Positions 1 to 10,979 of a stretch of DNA of 64,000 nucleotides are shown here, in pieces. The translations under genes were made by a program, and so were the position numbers. Position 1 is the stretch's first letter, and each line of letters opens with the position of its first letter. The notes under the pieces were generated by a model that saw only the letters and a list, made by a program, of their open reading frames with translations, did no database searches and had not been told where the DNA came from. The stretch is from Orychophragmus violaceus (taxonomy: Eukaryota; Streptophyta; Magnoliopsida; Brassicales; Brassicaceae), in the NCBI GenBank assembly GCA_030180135.1, contig CM058233.1:101764994-101828993 (forward strand). Reading direction: 5' to 3'.

Positions 1-372
1 TTTGCGAAGGATGACAAGGAGAAGAGAGACGCAATTGACACAAAGAACCAGGCAGATTCAGTGGTGTACCAGACAGAGAAGCAACTTAAAGAACTTGGAG
101 AGAAAATCCCAGGTGAAGTGAAAGAGAAGGTGGAGACCAAGCTACAAGAGCTTAAAGACAAGATTGCAAGTGGATCGACCCAAGAAATTAAGGACACCAT
201 GGCTGCTCTTAACCAAGAAGTGATGCAGATTGGTCAGTCTATGTACAACCAGCCTGGAGCAGGAGCAGCAGGTGCAGGTCCTAGTCCTGGAGGTGAAGAT
301 GCCTCATCAGCAGATTCAACAAGTAAAGGTGGAGATGATGTGATTGATGCTGACTTCACAGACAGCAAATGA
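1..372 (+). CDS. CPHSC70-1: Plastid stromal Hsp70, C-terminal end (5' truncated by window)
   Basis: The frame is open from base 1 to TGA at 370-372 and gives the last 123 residues of an Hsp70. What is visible is the helical lid (alternating Lys/Glu helices such as GEKIPGEVKEKVETKLQEL), a Gly/Ala/Pro-rich linker (QPGAGAAGAGPSPGG) and an acidic tail ending DDVIDADFTDSK, which is typical of chloroplast stromal Hsp70. The family folds imported proteins with DnaJ and GrpE partners and helps drive import at the inner envelope. ATPase and substrate-binding domains lie upstream of the window. The symbol is chosen by order: this gene precedes a MACPF gene, as At4g24280 does in Arabidopsis. The paralogue cpHsc70-2 cannot be excluded on the tail alone. 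Confidence 0.9.
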   Translation, partial: FAKDDKEKRDAIDTKNQADSVVYQTEKQLKELGEKIPGEVKEKVETKLQELKDKIASGSTQEIKDTMAALNQEVMQIGQSMYNQPGAGAAGAGPSPGGEDASSADSTSKGGDDVIDADFTDSK

Positions 373-640
373 GGAAACGAAGATGGTTTTGAATTTTTAT
401 ATATCCGATATTGTGAAAACACATGATTTTGTAGGCTTGATTGGGTTGAGACAAATGAATTAAGCAATGCTTGTGACAGTTATTTGTCGTTAGAAAGCAG
501 CACTGTTGTTTCAGAGGATGTTTAAATACATAATAATATATGTTGCAGTGATTACTCCATAACTTTTATTTCCTTCAGACATTGTTTCACCTGCGAAACT
601 TTACGGCATGTTCTGATGGACGGACGTACGTATTAAGAAG

Positions 641-802
641 AATGTGCTGCAGGGTGAGAGGGAGCTTGCTTGGGATAACAAGTCTCTTGGCAGCTTCAAC
701 AAAGATGATACTCCACATGCACCTCGTGGAGTTCCAGAAATCCTAGTCACATTTGGGATTGATGCCGATGAAATTCAAATATGGATTTGGGAACCAAAAT
801 AA
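641..802 (+). pseudogene. Isolated Hsp70 substrate-binding-domain fragment
   Basis: A frame from 641 to TAA at 800-802 reads [19 protein letters not shown], then [17 protein letters not shown]. This is the conserved beta-domain stretch of Hsp70 (family form approximately VLQGERE..DNK.LG.F.L..IP.APRGVPQIEV.FDIDA.G). The last third ([10 protein letters not shown]) no longer fits. There is no ATPase part and no lid. It lies about 270 bases past the stop of the real Hsp70 gene on the same strand, so it is probably the relic of a partial tandem or dispersed duplication. It could in principle lie within the 3' UTR of the upstream gene. Confidence 0.75.
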
Positions 803-2119
803 ATTCTTGAGCTATTCGATGATTTTTTTAATCAAAACTAATGGGCAGATTTATTTTTTACAAATTTAAAATTTTATTAATTTTATTATTAATAATTTGT
901 ATTTTTTAATTATACAATATAATTTTGTTTATAATTGTTTAACTCGTTAATTAATAATTTAGTTTTAAAAATTGTGTTATTTAGGAAAGTTATATCATAA
1001 AGAAAGAAATAAAAATAATAATTTCGTATTATAAGTTTTAACGCATATTATAGAGTAAGATCATGGTTTGAAAATGATTTATGTTTATTTTTTTTTTTAT
1101 GAAAACAACCATTATAAAAGTTATATGATATACGTTTAATATTTATTGTATTTATTTATAATATTTTTTATAAACCAATATATATATATATATAATTATT
1201 ATGTTTTTAATATTTCAATAGTTGAATAATTTAAATAGCAATAGATTTATATTTTCGTTTTTAATGTTCATATAACTGAAATTGGTTAATTCAACTTTTT
1301 AATCTTTTTCATTGAACAAATTTCGATTTTATTATTTTATAATCGAAATTAGCTAATCTATTTTTTTAACATTTGTTGTAATGATATATAATTTGCAAAT
1401 TTGATGGAACACCCATTAAAAACTGCATTCGAACATAAACCATAATTTGAGACATTATATATTTGAATAATATAAATATTGAATAATTTTAATATTTTAT
1501 TAAATTTAAAATATATCAATTGAAATTACTTATTATATATATATATATATATATACATTTAAACTCTTGAAAATTTATTCTTAGAGAATTATAATCGAAA
1601 TTGGCCAATTTATTTATTTAATTTGTTTTTATAATAGTTTAAATATTTTGCAATTTGATGGAAAACCCCGTTAAAAATGAAATCGTAAAAATAATTATTT
1701 TTCTTACGAAATAAAAATTAAAATATTTTATAAGATTTGTTATAATTTTAAAAATAAATATTTCTATTTGAATTAAAAAAATAAAGAATTTGTTAAAATA
1801 TATTGTAAATATATTTCTAATATAATAATAATTTAAAAATATTATCTTATATATATAAAGTTAGTTGATGTTTGAATTATTTACTTATATTTATCAATTG
1901 ATATAACAGTTTCATGATTATATATATTTATGTATTTGTTTATTTTTATTTTAACTAATTAGAAGAACACATTATATTTAGCTTATTTAAATATATATAT
2001 ATAGTAATTATCTTATTTGGAAACATAGATATTATATTTTCTAATTATTTTTAATGAAATTTAAATAAAGCATTAATTTTTAATGTTATATTTTATAATA
2101 AACACATAAACTAAAAGTT
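803..2119. other. AT-rich intergenic stretch, no gene seen
   Basis: Very AT-rich DNA with short (TA)n runs near 1179 and 1539 and no credible ORF. I recognise no element with both ends. Confidence 0.7.
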
Positions 2120-2483
2120 GAAAATCTGAGATAAGCTTTCTCGGACTCGGCGTTCTTGAGGTGGTTCTGAAGCTGGTGCTTCTTTTATTGCGATGTCTCT
2201 CTGACGAAATCTCCTTCAGCGGCGTAGATCACCAGGGGGACTTAAGTTGAAAATCTGAGATTTGGAGCATGGCGGCCGGCGGAGCCTTTCTCACCTCGTC
2301 GGCGAGCTGCATGTCGGACTTCATCTTGGGCTGACACGTGTGCTGTGTTGGATTAGGACGTTCCAGCTGTTGTTAGCTTGTTCTGATCCGTTTAGGCCCA
2401 TTACGATTTCAGTTTCAGTTTTTGTCTTTCTGTACGTTAAGCCCTCGGGCCCAAATCAATAATACTTAAGTGTTAAAAAAAAA
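2120..2483 (+). mobile_element. Short poly(A)-tailed non-LTR retroposon with 12-bp target-site duplication
   Basis: The segment is flanked by AAACTAAAAGTT at 2108-2119 and again at 2484-2495, and ends in a run of A. It is much more GC-rich than its surroundings (CGGCGGAGCCTTTCTCACC region) and has no long ORF. The A tail plus a long TSD is the mark of target-primed reverse transcription. The family is not identified; it may be a truncated LINE or a non-coding retroposon. The string AAGTTGAAAATCTGAGAT occurs at its left border and again near 2244, so a small internal duplication also occurred. Confidence 0.7.
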
Positions 2484-2613
2484 AAACTAAAAGTTAGTTT
2501 TTAATATATTCAATTTTTAATAGTATTGATGTTGTTTTTGTTTTCATTTTAAATTATAAATAAACCAATAAACCTGTTAAAAATTGGTTTATTTATAATT
2601 TACAGGTTTATTT

Positions 2614-2810
2614 AGCATTGATTATAACGGTTTAAATTATATATAGACTAAAATTTTAACGAATTCAAAATAAAATTGTTTATAACTATATATAATTTGG
2701 TGTTAGTTCCAGAATGGATTGCACATTAAGTATTAGCATTGATTATAACGGCTTAAATTATATATAGACTAAATTTTTATATTTTTGGAACTAACACCAA
2801 ATTTGTTTAT
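2614..2810. repeat. Direct and inverted repeat pair in AT-rich spacer
   Basis: AGCATTGATTATAACGG followed by TTAAATTATATATAGACTAAA occurs near 2614 and again near 2734. Between and after them, TTGGTGTTAGTTCC near 2698 is answered by GGAACTAACACCAA near 2787, forming an inverted repeat. It may be the relic of a small palindromic transposon; no TSD was identified. Confidence 0.5.
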
Positions 2811-2954
2811 TTATAGAAATTGTTTATACTTAAACTATAGTGGATTTTTTAATTTTATTTTTTACAAACAGTTAAGAATTAAAAATTACGAATAATAAAT
2901 AAAAGTTGTTTAAACGACTAATCAGTTGGACGAGTGCTATTTGATCTAGTGTTA

Positions 2955-3912
2955 GGGCATCTCCAACCCACCTCTATATTTGACTCTAAATGCTATTTTA
3001 GAGGAAGATTCACTCCAACCACCTCTATTTCTTCCTCTAAAATAGAGATCTCTATTTTTTCCTCTATATATATAGAGGAACTCTATTTTTTCCTTATAAT
3101 AGAGGTAAACTTTTTAATTTACAAATTAGTCCTTCAACTTTTAAATATTTTGTTTATGTCTAAAACAAATAAATATTAATATTTTTAATAACTAATAATA
3201 TAATAATATAATAATTAACAAATTATAAATAATACTATTATATATTTAAAATAAATATTGAAAAATCAAAAAATATTTTATTTGAGGAAAACATCATTTG
3301 TTCATTTATGAAAAAATTAGGGCTACACATTTTATCCGGATCCGAAGATCTGAATCGGCACCGTTCCGAAAAACTCTTATTTTGGTACCGAATCAGATAA
3401 TATCAGAGATCCGACGGGTATCCGAATATATCTAAATTTATATGATTACTTTTAGATAAAAATATAGAATCCGGACCGGATCCGATTCGGTACCAATCTG
3501 AATCCTATTTGAAATATAATATTACACGATTGATATCATTTTATTCATATTCGAAATACCCAAAATCCGAAATACATGACCCAAACCCGATCCGATATGC
3601 GAATGTTCATTCTTAGAAAAAATACATTAATGTTAATAGTTAAACAAAAAATTAATATGTTTTATATTTTTATAAGATGTAATATAATTTTTATATAGTA
3701 TATATTTAATTTAAATAATATTAGAGTTTGATAAAAATAAATGAGTTAAATTGCAATTTTTATAAATAAAATGTATAATTAGTAAAATAAAAAAGAATAG
3801 TAAAGATAATATTTCTTTTTAGAAGAAAATATAGAGGAATACATTGAAGCAAAACTCACTTCTATTATAGAGTTTCTCTATTTTAGAGATAGAAATAGAA
3901 AAATGGATTGTC
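2955..3912. mobile_element. PIF/Harbinger-type non-autonomous element (Tourist-like)
   Basis: The left end GGGCATCTCCAACCCACC follows TTA (2952-2954) and the right end, read inward on the other strand, is GACAATCCATTTTTC, followed by TTA (3913-3915). CTCTATTTTAGAG-type sequence recurs inward from both ends. A 3-bp TTA duplication and a CATCTCCAACC-like end are standard for PIF/Harbinger MITEs. No coding capacity. It contains a nested hAT-type MITE at 3318-3615. Confidence 0.65.
3318..3615. mobile_element. hAT-type MITE nested in the Harbinger-like element
   Basis: A 298-bp segment starting TAGGGCTACAC and ending TTCATTCTTA, bracketed by a perfect 8-bp duplication GAAAAAAT (3310-3317 and 3616-3623). 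An 8-bp TSD with a TAGGG start fits hAT. Inside are repeated CCGGATCCGAA / CCGATTCGG palindromes, which would fold strongly. Confidence 0.7.
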
Positions 3913-4610
3913 TTATATTGTTATGAGACGACATTAACCATTTAAAGCAAAAAAACAAAGCAACGAAGAGTAAAGAGGGGGAGATGAATGACCACACATC
4001 CCTAATCCTTGACTTTTCTTCCCTATAACCAAAAACTTAAACACTATTTTATCCTCTTTTTTACTCACCTCCTCACCTGTTACTATCCCACCTTCTTCTT
4101 AACTCCTCCTAATCACATTCGATTAATTATTGATTTTACATAAAAGGAAACCTAAATTTTACCGCCGAGGGTTTTCTTCATCCATCCCCAAATCTCTCCA
4201 TGATCGATGTCCATATCTCTTTACAAGCCCATCTCGCTCGTTTCGATTGAGGAGTATTCTTCTCACCCTTCGTTTGAGCTCTGTAGGCGATAATCTAAGC
4301 TTGGCAAAGACATATGCTTGAAAACGTACTTGAGCTGCAACTTCTTCTTCTGGAGTCATTTGGACCTGGTCGTCTGTCCAAGCTTTTATGTAGGTCATCG
4401 ACGTACAATTTGGTCTATGATTTCAATGATATATCTCTTATTTGGTCAGATTTGATGGGTCTCTGTTTGACTATAAATAGAATGTATTCAACTTGTTGTG
4501 TCAACATCTCTCAGACACAAAATTGGATTTGATTGTATTTGTGTGTTCATTCTTAGCTTAATCCTCTTTCTTTGATTTTTTCTTTTGGTCATAAAGAAGA
4601 AGCGGAAAGC

Positions 4611-7600
4611 ATGGCACTTCGGCTACCAGCTTCTAAAGCAGCTGAAGTTGCGATAGGATCAATTGGCTGTGGTTATGATTTAGCTATTGATGTACGCTTG
4701 AAGTATTGCAAAGGAGGTTCTAAAGAATCACGATTACTTGACATCAAAGACGGTGATGACAGTTGTGACATTGTCTTACCTGGTGGAATCACAATCCCTA
4801 ATGTTTCAAAGTCTATCAAATGCGATAAAGGGGAGCGCATGCGCTTTAGGTCTGATGTTCTTTCTTTCCAACAGGTACAAGTTTCATTTATACACCTGAT
4901 TTGAACTCTTCCAATAATAAAGTCTGTAGTTTATGTCGGTCCATAAAGTATTTGGTTGCTGTTGTTGTAGTTTTGAGTAGATAAGAGCGCCATATGTTGG
5001 AACCTTTAGCCAGTTTGCTTGAGAATTTTATAATTTCACTCCTCTCAGTAATGCTCCAGAGAGAGAATTTGCTACATAGCGATCTGGATGCTTAGATACT
5101 CACATCTTAGGTCTGATGTTCTTTCTTTCCAACAGGGAAAACTTTCCATATTTGTACACCTGATTTGAACTCTTACATAAAAGCTTCTGCTTGTGTCGGT
5201 CCATCAAGTATTAGTTCATCTTGTTGTAGGTTTTGAGTAGATTAGTGCGACAACCTTAAGCTAGTTTCCTTGTACATTGCTTGTGGATTTTATAATTTCA
5301 CTCCTCTCAGTATTGCTCCAGAGAGATAATTTGCTACATAGCGTTCTGGATGCTTATATATTTACATTTTGTTTCCTTTTCTTATGGTTTTCTAGATGAC
5401 AGAGCAGTTCAACCAAGAACTATCTTTGGCTGGTAAAATCCCTTCAGGTCTCTTCAATGCCATGTTTGAATTCTCGGGCTGTTGGCAGAAAGATGCAGCC
5501 TATACCAAAAACCTTGCTTTTGATGGGATATTTATCTCGTTTTACACGGTTGCTTTGGACAAATCTCAAATGGTACTCCGTGAGCATGTAAAGCAGGCTG
5601 TCCCATCATCATGGGACCCTGCTGCGTTGGCAAGGTGATGTAACGTTTTCTTCATAGGATTTTATTCTCCAAGTTTGTATATATGTGTAAAGTTAATTGA
5701 AAGTTGCTTGCTGCAGTTTTCTGTGCTATATTTAGATAGATTGGACTTTTGTTTTGCTTGCAACCATTATATATAGTTGTTCGGTTTTTGGACTGGTCTA
5801 GTTTTTGTAGGACTTGATGAGAAATACTTCTTACTTGTTACTGGTATCGTTCCGTTGGTAGCAATACTTTATTATTCGTAGGGCTGGGATTTGTAACTAA
5901 CATTTAATCAAATGTTTTTACCAGGTTTATAGATATTTATGGGACGCATATAATTGTTGGTATTAAAATGGGAGGGAAAGATGTGATTTATGCGAAACAG
6001 CAACACTCTTCGAAACTTCAACCTGATGATCTGCAGAAAAGGTTAAAGGAGGTGGCAGATAAGAGATTTGTGGAAGCTAGCGGAGTGCAGAATATGGCTT
6101 CAGATAGAATACATCCAAGTACTAAGGTTTGTATAACAGTTTTTACTTTTTGTTCCTCATTATCAAAACTATCTTATACATCTAGAATAATTACTTCTAA
6201 CAATCTAGTGTGGCAACTCTCGAGTCTGTAATTTATATATTTTATCCCTTGTTGCAGGTGGAAATAAAGGAGCAACGCCTGAGATTTGCAGATACCGTTT
6301 CACTGGGCTCTTATGCAAATAAAGAGGTGATTTCTATGGGTACAGTAGTCAATCTTGATAGACATTTTATCATGTGAATTTGCTTCTTTTCTCATGAATT
6401 ACATGTATTTGTAGGACATTGTCTTCATGAGCAAAAGGCGAGGTGGAAACGATAGTAGAAATCTAATGCACAATGAATGGCTGCAAACAGTTCAGACGGA
6501 GCCTGATGCTATCTCGATGTCCTTTATTCCAATCACTTCCTTGCTTAATGGAGTTCCAGGAAGTGGATTCTTGAGCCACGCCATAAATCTGTATCTAAGA
6601 TGTAAGCCTACATATTATTCTCGTTGAGTGTCATAATCTTCATGTTCAGCTGGTTAAATAGGTTGATAAATAGGTGCACTTCTTTATTAATTCTCGTGTT
6701 TCTTTAACCTTCGGACTAGAATTTCTTATAGGTATTATTTTAGGAATAGTATAATCCGAAAACATACTATTTTAAGGCTTATCTACTTTGCTTAGTTAGT
6801 ATGGTTTGATATTTTCTGCACTTGTTATGGTTTGCATAAATTGATACATACGGGAAAAGAAAAGCATTGTGGTGTTCAGTTCATTATTATTTGTGTTTTT
6901 TTTTTTTTTTTTGTAGATAAGCCACCAATTGCAGAGCTACATCAGTTTTTAGAGTTTCAGCTACCAAGGCAATGGGCTCCAGTGTTTAGTGAACTTGCTC
7001 TTGGTCCGCAAAGGAAGCAACAAAGTTGTGCGTCTCTGCAATTTAGTTTCTTCGGGCCTAAGCTATATGTGAATACCACTCCGGTATGAGTTTGCTTCAC
7101 CCCTAAACATATAGCTTGCTGATGCAGGTTGCAGATTGAACTCTGAAATGTACGATTGTGCAGGCATTGAGGTTCAGGTTTTGTTTGAAATCCTCAAGCC
7201 TTAAAGATGTTTGTTTCTCATTTATCTGGTTTCAGGTTGATGTTGGTAAGAGGCCAATCACTGGCATGCGGCTCTACCTAGAGGGTAGAAGTAGCAACCG
7301 TTTGGCAATTCACTTGCAGCACCTTTCCTCTCTTCCCAAAATATTCCAGCTTGAAGATAATCCAAATAGAAGTATGCGACAAGAGTCTCATGATCCTCGG
7401 TACTACGAGAAAGTAAACTGGAAGAACTACTCTCATGTCTGCACAGCACCCGTCGAATTAGATGATGAACTCTCAGTAGTGACAGGTGCTCAGCTCCATG
7501 TAGAGAGCCACGGATTCAAGAACGTGCTCTTCCTGCGCCTTTGTTTCTCCAAAGTTGCGGGAGCAATGCTTGTAAAGAATTCAGAATGGGATGAAGCTGT

Positions 7601-7928
7601 AGGCTTTGCTCCGAAATCAGGACTCATCTCAACGTTAATAAGCCATCACTTCACTGCAGCACAGAAACCACCACCGCGACCTGCAGATGTGAATATAAAC
7701 TCTGCTATCTATCCTGGCGGCCCACCGGTGCCCGTGCAAGCTCCCAAGCTTTTGAAGTTTGTGGACACAAGTGAGATGACAAGAGGACCGCAAGAATCAC
7801 CCGGGTATTGGGTTGTATCGGGTGCGAGATTATTGGTGGAGAAAAGCAAAATCTCATTGAAGGTGAAGTATTCCCTATTGACTGCGATAATGGAAGATGA
7901 AGTGATAGAGGAAACATATGAAGGTTGA
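4611..7928 (+). CDS. MACPF (perforin-like) domain protein, 606 aa, 7 exons
   Basis: Exons 4611-4874, 5396-5634, 5925-6126, 6258-6326, 6415-6601, 6917-7083 and 7236-7928 join in frame to 606 codons, the length I recall for At4g24290. The N-terminus MALRLPASKAAEVAIGSIG is the conserved start of plant MACPF proteins; an upstream in-frame ATG at 4572 gives MIFSFGHKEEAES and is less likely. Exon 3 encodes IDIYGTHIIVGIKMGGKD, matching the MACPF signature YGTHY-type motif. The last exon holds the C-terminal C2-like part (GARLLVEKSKISLKVKYSLL). Family members CAD1 and NSL1 restrain salicylate-dependent cell death; this paralogue is less studied and is probably cytosolic or membrane-associated, having no signal peptide. 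All splice sites are canonical and I see no lesion. Confidence 0.93.
4848..5380 (+). repeat. Tandem duplication of exon-1 end plus intron sequence inside the MACPF gene
   Basis: The stretch from AGGTCTGATGTTCTTTC (4848) through intron 1 is repeated from about 5106 in the same order: TGATTTGAACTCTT, GTCGGTCCAT, TTTTGAGTAG and TGCTCCAGAGAGA all recur about 240-260 bases later. The second copy keeps the 3' end of exon 1, but its donor has changed from CAACAG|GT to CAACAGGG, so it is no longer a 5' splice site. The copies have diverged, so the duplication is not recent. Confidence 0.8.
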
Positions 7929-8467
7929 GAGAGATTGGTATGGTGGTTGTGTGTGTACATTAATCATATGTAATGTAACGGCGTGTGTGTGTGTGTGTGC
8001 ATGTCTTGTACTTAATATCTAATATACACGAAGAGTTCTGTTCATGGGATATGTATATATGGTTTACGGGATCATTTGATTCACTCTCAATCTGTCTCCA
8101 GCGCAAAATTGTCAACCCCTAGACTCACAACCGATTGAGAAATAGAGCTGTGAAATAGGTTGTATATGTTTATATGCGCATTTTCAATATTGTCCATTTT
8201 AATTGTGGACAAATAATGAATGTCTATTACAAGTTTATGTTTGTCAATGACTATGTGTCTATGTCCATATAAATCGTCCATATTAATTAATGGAAAATTT
8301 CTGTAGTATTTTTTCTGAGGAGACTCGAAAGCAACAAAAACGAAAATGAGAAAAAGAAGAAAACAATAAAATTTTAATCAGTTTTGAACTAAAGATTTAA
8401 GTGTTTTGGCCTTTTGGGTTGTTTATGTTCAAGCGTGTCCGATCCATTTTGTATACGCACAATATTA
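7929..8467. other. 3' flank of the MACPF gene
   Basis: Includes a short (GT)n run at about 7983-8000 and likely 3' UTR. An inverted TGGACAAT / ATTGTCCA pair lies near 8185-8215. No ORF of note. Confidence 0.5.
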
Positions 8468-8740
8468 GAGCATGTCCATTGGGGGTTCTTAACCCAGTCT
8501 CTTAAAAAATAATTAATTAAATATTGTGGGTTTCACGTGGGGCCCACATGAATAGTTAATAAACTGTATCTTAAAATCCTTATATAAGGATCGGTTCTTA
8601 CACTGTTCACGCCACGTGGCGTGTTGCCATTGGTCCGTTTTTTTTTTTAATTTTTTTTTTCGCAACTGAGAAAAAAATAAATAAATAAATAATTTTTTTT
8701 TTTTAAGAACCCCTAGTGAATATCACGAATGTACATGCTC
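8468..8740. mobile_element. PIF/Harbinger-type MITE, GAGCATGTCC family, copy 1
   Basis: 273 bp, starting GAGCATGTCCATTGGGGG and ending with its imperfect complement GTACATGCTC, flanked by TTA at 8465-8467 and 8741-8743. It carries CACGTG cores (CACGTGGGGC and GCCACGTGGCGTG). It shares ends and interior with the elements at 8861-9127 and 59180-59423. The start GAGCATGTCCATTGGGGG also resembles the left end GACCAGGTCCAATGGGGG of the complete Harbinger element at 50116. Confidence 0.85.
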
Positions 8741-8860
8741 TTAGTCCTAGTCTATTTTAACTCGTGTAGGTTCATATATCATAGATGCATTGGATATCGA
8801 ATGGTCATGGACATTCGTCCATTTTGAGAAATATATTGACGAACACTGTTTTTTCTCTTA

Positions 8861-9127
8861 GACCATGAACATTGGGGGTTCTTAAGGGTAGGGGTTCTTA
8901 ACTATTCACGTGGGTCCCACGTGGGGCCTACGTGAATAGTTAAGAAACTGTCTCTTAAAATCCTTATATAAGGATCGATCCTTACACTGTTCACGCCACG
9001 TGTCGTGATGCTATTGGTCAATTTTTTTTTTTTAATTTTTTTTTTCGACAGATTTAAAGAAAAAAACAAAAAAAACAAAAAAAAAAAAGTTAAGAAACCC
9101 ACGTCCATAACACGGCTGTGAGTGTTC
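8861..9127. mobile_element. PIF/Harbinger-type MITE, GAGCATGTCC family, copy 2
   Basis: Starts GACCATGAACATTGGGGG after TTA (8858-8860). The right end is worn; the best boundary is before TTA at 9128-9130. The interior matches copy 1 (CACGTGGGTCCCACGTGGGG, then GTTCACGCCACGTGTC). It lies about 340 bp upstream of the DMP start codon, so its CACGTG cores sit within the likely promoter region of that gene. Confidence 0.75.
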
Positions 9128-9464
9128 TTAACCAAAGACTTGAGGCGTAAATTTTCAGATTGCTGAGTCAAAGTAAAGTTAATACTACTTGCACGCAGAG
9201 AGTTCTAAAAGTTTGGAGGGACAAGTAAGAAAGAGAATAATAAAGTAATAATCAACTTCGAAACACGTTTGAAAGTCTAATTAAGGGAGGCGGAGGAGAA
9301 TAAGAATGAGACTAGCTCTCATCTCCATTGACTTCTCAAAAACAAACATTTGATCACGTCAATAACCATTTTCAACACTACAACCTCACCTTCTCTCTTA
9401 AATTTAATTTGTATATATAATACGATCATAATCATCCCACGCAAAAAGAAACTACAAACAAAAA

Positions 9465-10121
9465 ATGTCTTCTTCTTCCCTGACGCAAAGAAACCCAATT
9501 AGTTCGCAGCAGAATGGAGCCGAACAAGAGCAATCTCCTCCTCCGCAGCTTAGGAGACAACGTTCGACATCTCATCCTGCCATGTCACAGACGCTGACAT
9601 CAGCTGCTAACTTAGCCAATCTCCTTCCGACAGGAACGCTCTTAGCTTTCCAGCTCCTCATACCGGTGTTCACATCCAACGGTTCCTGCGATTACCCGAC
9701 CCGCGTTTTAACCATAGTGCTGCTAACCCTTCTCTCCATCTCCTGTTTCCTCAGCTCCTTCACCGACAGCGTTAAGGCTGAAGACGGTAACGTGTATTAC
9801 GGGTTTGCCACTCGCAAGGGTATGTGGGTTTTTGACTATCCTGACCCGTCCGGTTTGGGTTTGCCTGATCTAAGTAAATACCGGATTCGTATCGTCGACT
9901 GGATCCATGCAGTTTTGTCTGTGTTTGTGTTCGGTGCGGTGGCTCTGAGGGACAAGAACGCCGTGAGCTGTTTTTATCCGGCGCCGGAGCAAGGAACCAA
10001 AAAGGTTTTGGATATTGTTCCGATGGGTGTTGGTGTTATCTGCGGTTTGTTGTTCTTGGTTTTCCCGGCGAGAAGACACGGTATCGGATATCCGGTCACC
10101 GGAGACGGAGGTCGCCGTTAG
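9465..10121 (+). CDS. DMP3: DMP family (DUF679) membrane protein, 218 aa, single exon
   Basis: Single-exon ORF. A polar N-terminus (Ser/Gln-rich, about residues 1-40) is followed by four hydrophobic segments: LANLLPTGTLLAFQLLIPVF, VLTIVLLTLLSISCFLSSF, WIHAVLSVFVFGAVAL and VPMGVGVICGLLFLVFP. Between them is the DUF679 core (FTDSVKAEDGNVYYGFATRKG; FDYPDPSGLGLPDLSKYRIR). DMP proteins reside in ER, tonoplast or plastid membranes and act in membrane remodelling during senescence; the gamete-expressed DMP8/9 act in fertilisation. The symbol rests on position between the MACPF and PORR genes, as At4g24310. The start follows AACAAAAA ATG and gives the usual family length. Confidence 0.93.
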   Translation: MSSSSLTQRNPISSQQNGAEQEQSPPPQLRRQRSTSHPAMSQTLTSAANLANLLPTGTLLAFQLLIPVFTSNGSCDYPTRVLTIVLLTLLSISCFLSSFTDSVKAEDGNVYYGFATRKGMWVFDYPDPSGLGLPDLSKYRIRIVDWIHAVLSVFVFGAVALRDKNAVSCFYPAPEQGTKKVLDIVPMGVGVICGLLFLVFPARRHGIGYPVTGDGGRR

Positions 10122-10367
10122 ATTCGTTATTTTAATATCCAATTCATACATATAAGTAATTGATTCATTTAGTTGTGTAAAGGTGGTTGACTTATTCGTC
10201 TGTGTGATCATTTCGTGTTTGTATCCATCTGTTTATTCCTTCTCATCTACTCCCTCTAAATAAATTAATAACGTAATACGCAATCAACCACCTTATAGAT
10301 ATATAAACAATAGCTATATTTCAAATAAATATATACAAATTATAGATTGGGTTGACAAGGTCGAATG

Positions 10368-10940
10368 ATCACCTAATTTGATTGCTTCTCTTAAGTTAAT
10401 TCTATGGACAGTCTCTCGTTTCTTTCCTCTCTCTGAAGAGAATAGTCAGAAGAATATGCTTGGTTTCAGCTCTTCCTCTGCTTCATGATGCTCTGAACTT
10501 CAAAAGCCATCACCATGCCTGATAGTAGAGACCGTTGCTAGTAGCAACTTGCTACTGCCAATATGCCCCAGAAGATCCTTAGAGATTTTCAAGAACAAAA
10601 CCTTTCGAGTAAATTTTATGTTTACTCCGATTCGGTAGCCGAGTCTGCAAGACTGCAAGAATGATTCAGAACCCAAAGACAAAGGCTTGCACAATGATAC
10701 CATATCAGCAATGAATCGATTCTATACTAACACTTGTCAAGATGTGCTTAGGACCAGTCAATTCAGCTGTCCTTACTTGGCCAGTCATATAGCAACTCAT
10801 TCATTCTTCATCATTAGTTCCGGCTACGAGTATCCTCTGTGATCACCTGCTGTTACTTTCACAAGCTTTGACTGCTTCTCTCAACTCTTAATTCTATGAA
10901 CAGAGTCTCGCTTCATTACTCTCTCTGATCTGCTCATAAG
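10368..10940. repeat. Diverged duplication downstream of the PORR remnant
   Basis: GATCACCT, then GATTGCTTCTCTTAAG, TTAATTCTATGGACAG and TCTCTCGTTTC at 10368-10430 are echoed as GATCACCT, GACTGCTTCTCTCAAC, TTAATTCTATGAACAG and TCTCGCTTCATT at about 10840-10925. This looks like an old local duplication of PORR-gene 3' sequence. No usable coding remains. Confidence 0.55.
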
Positions 10941-10979
10941 ATAAATGTACCTATGTCTCATCCCCATCAATGGATGCTT

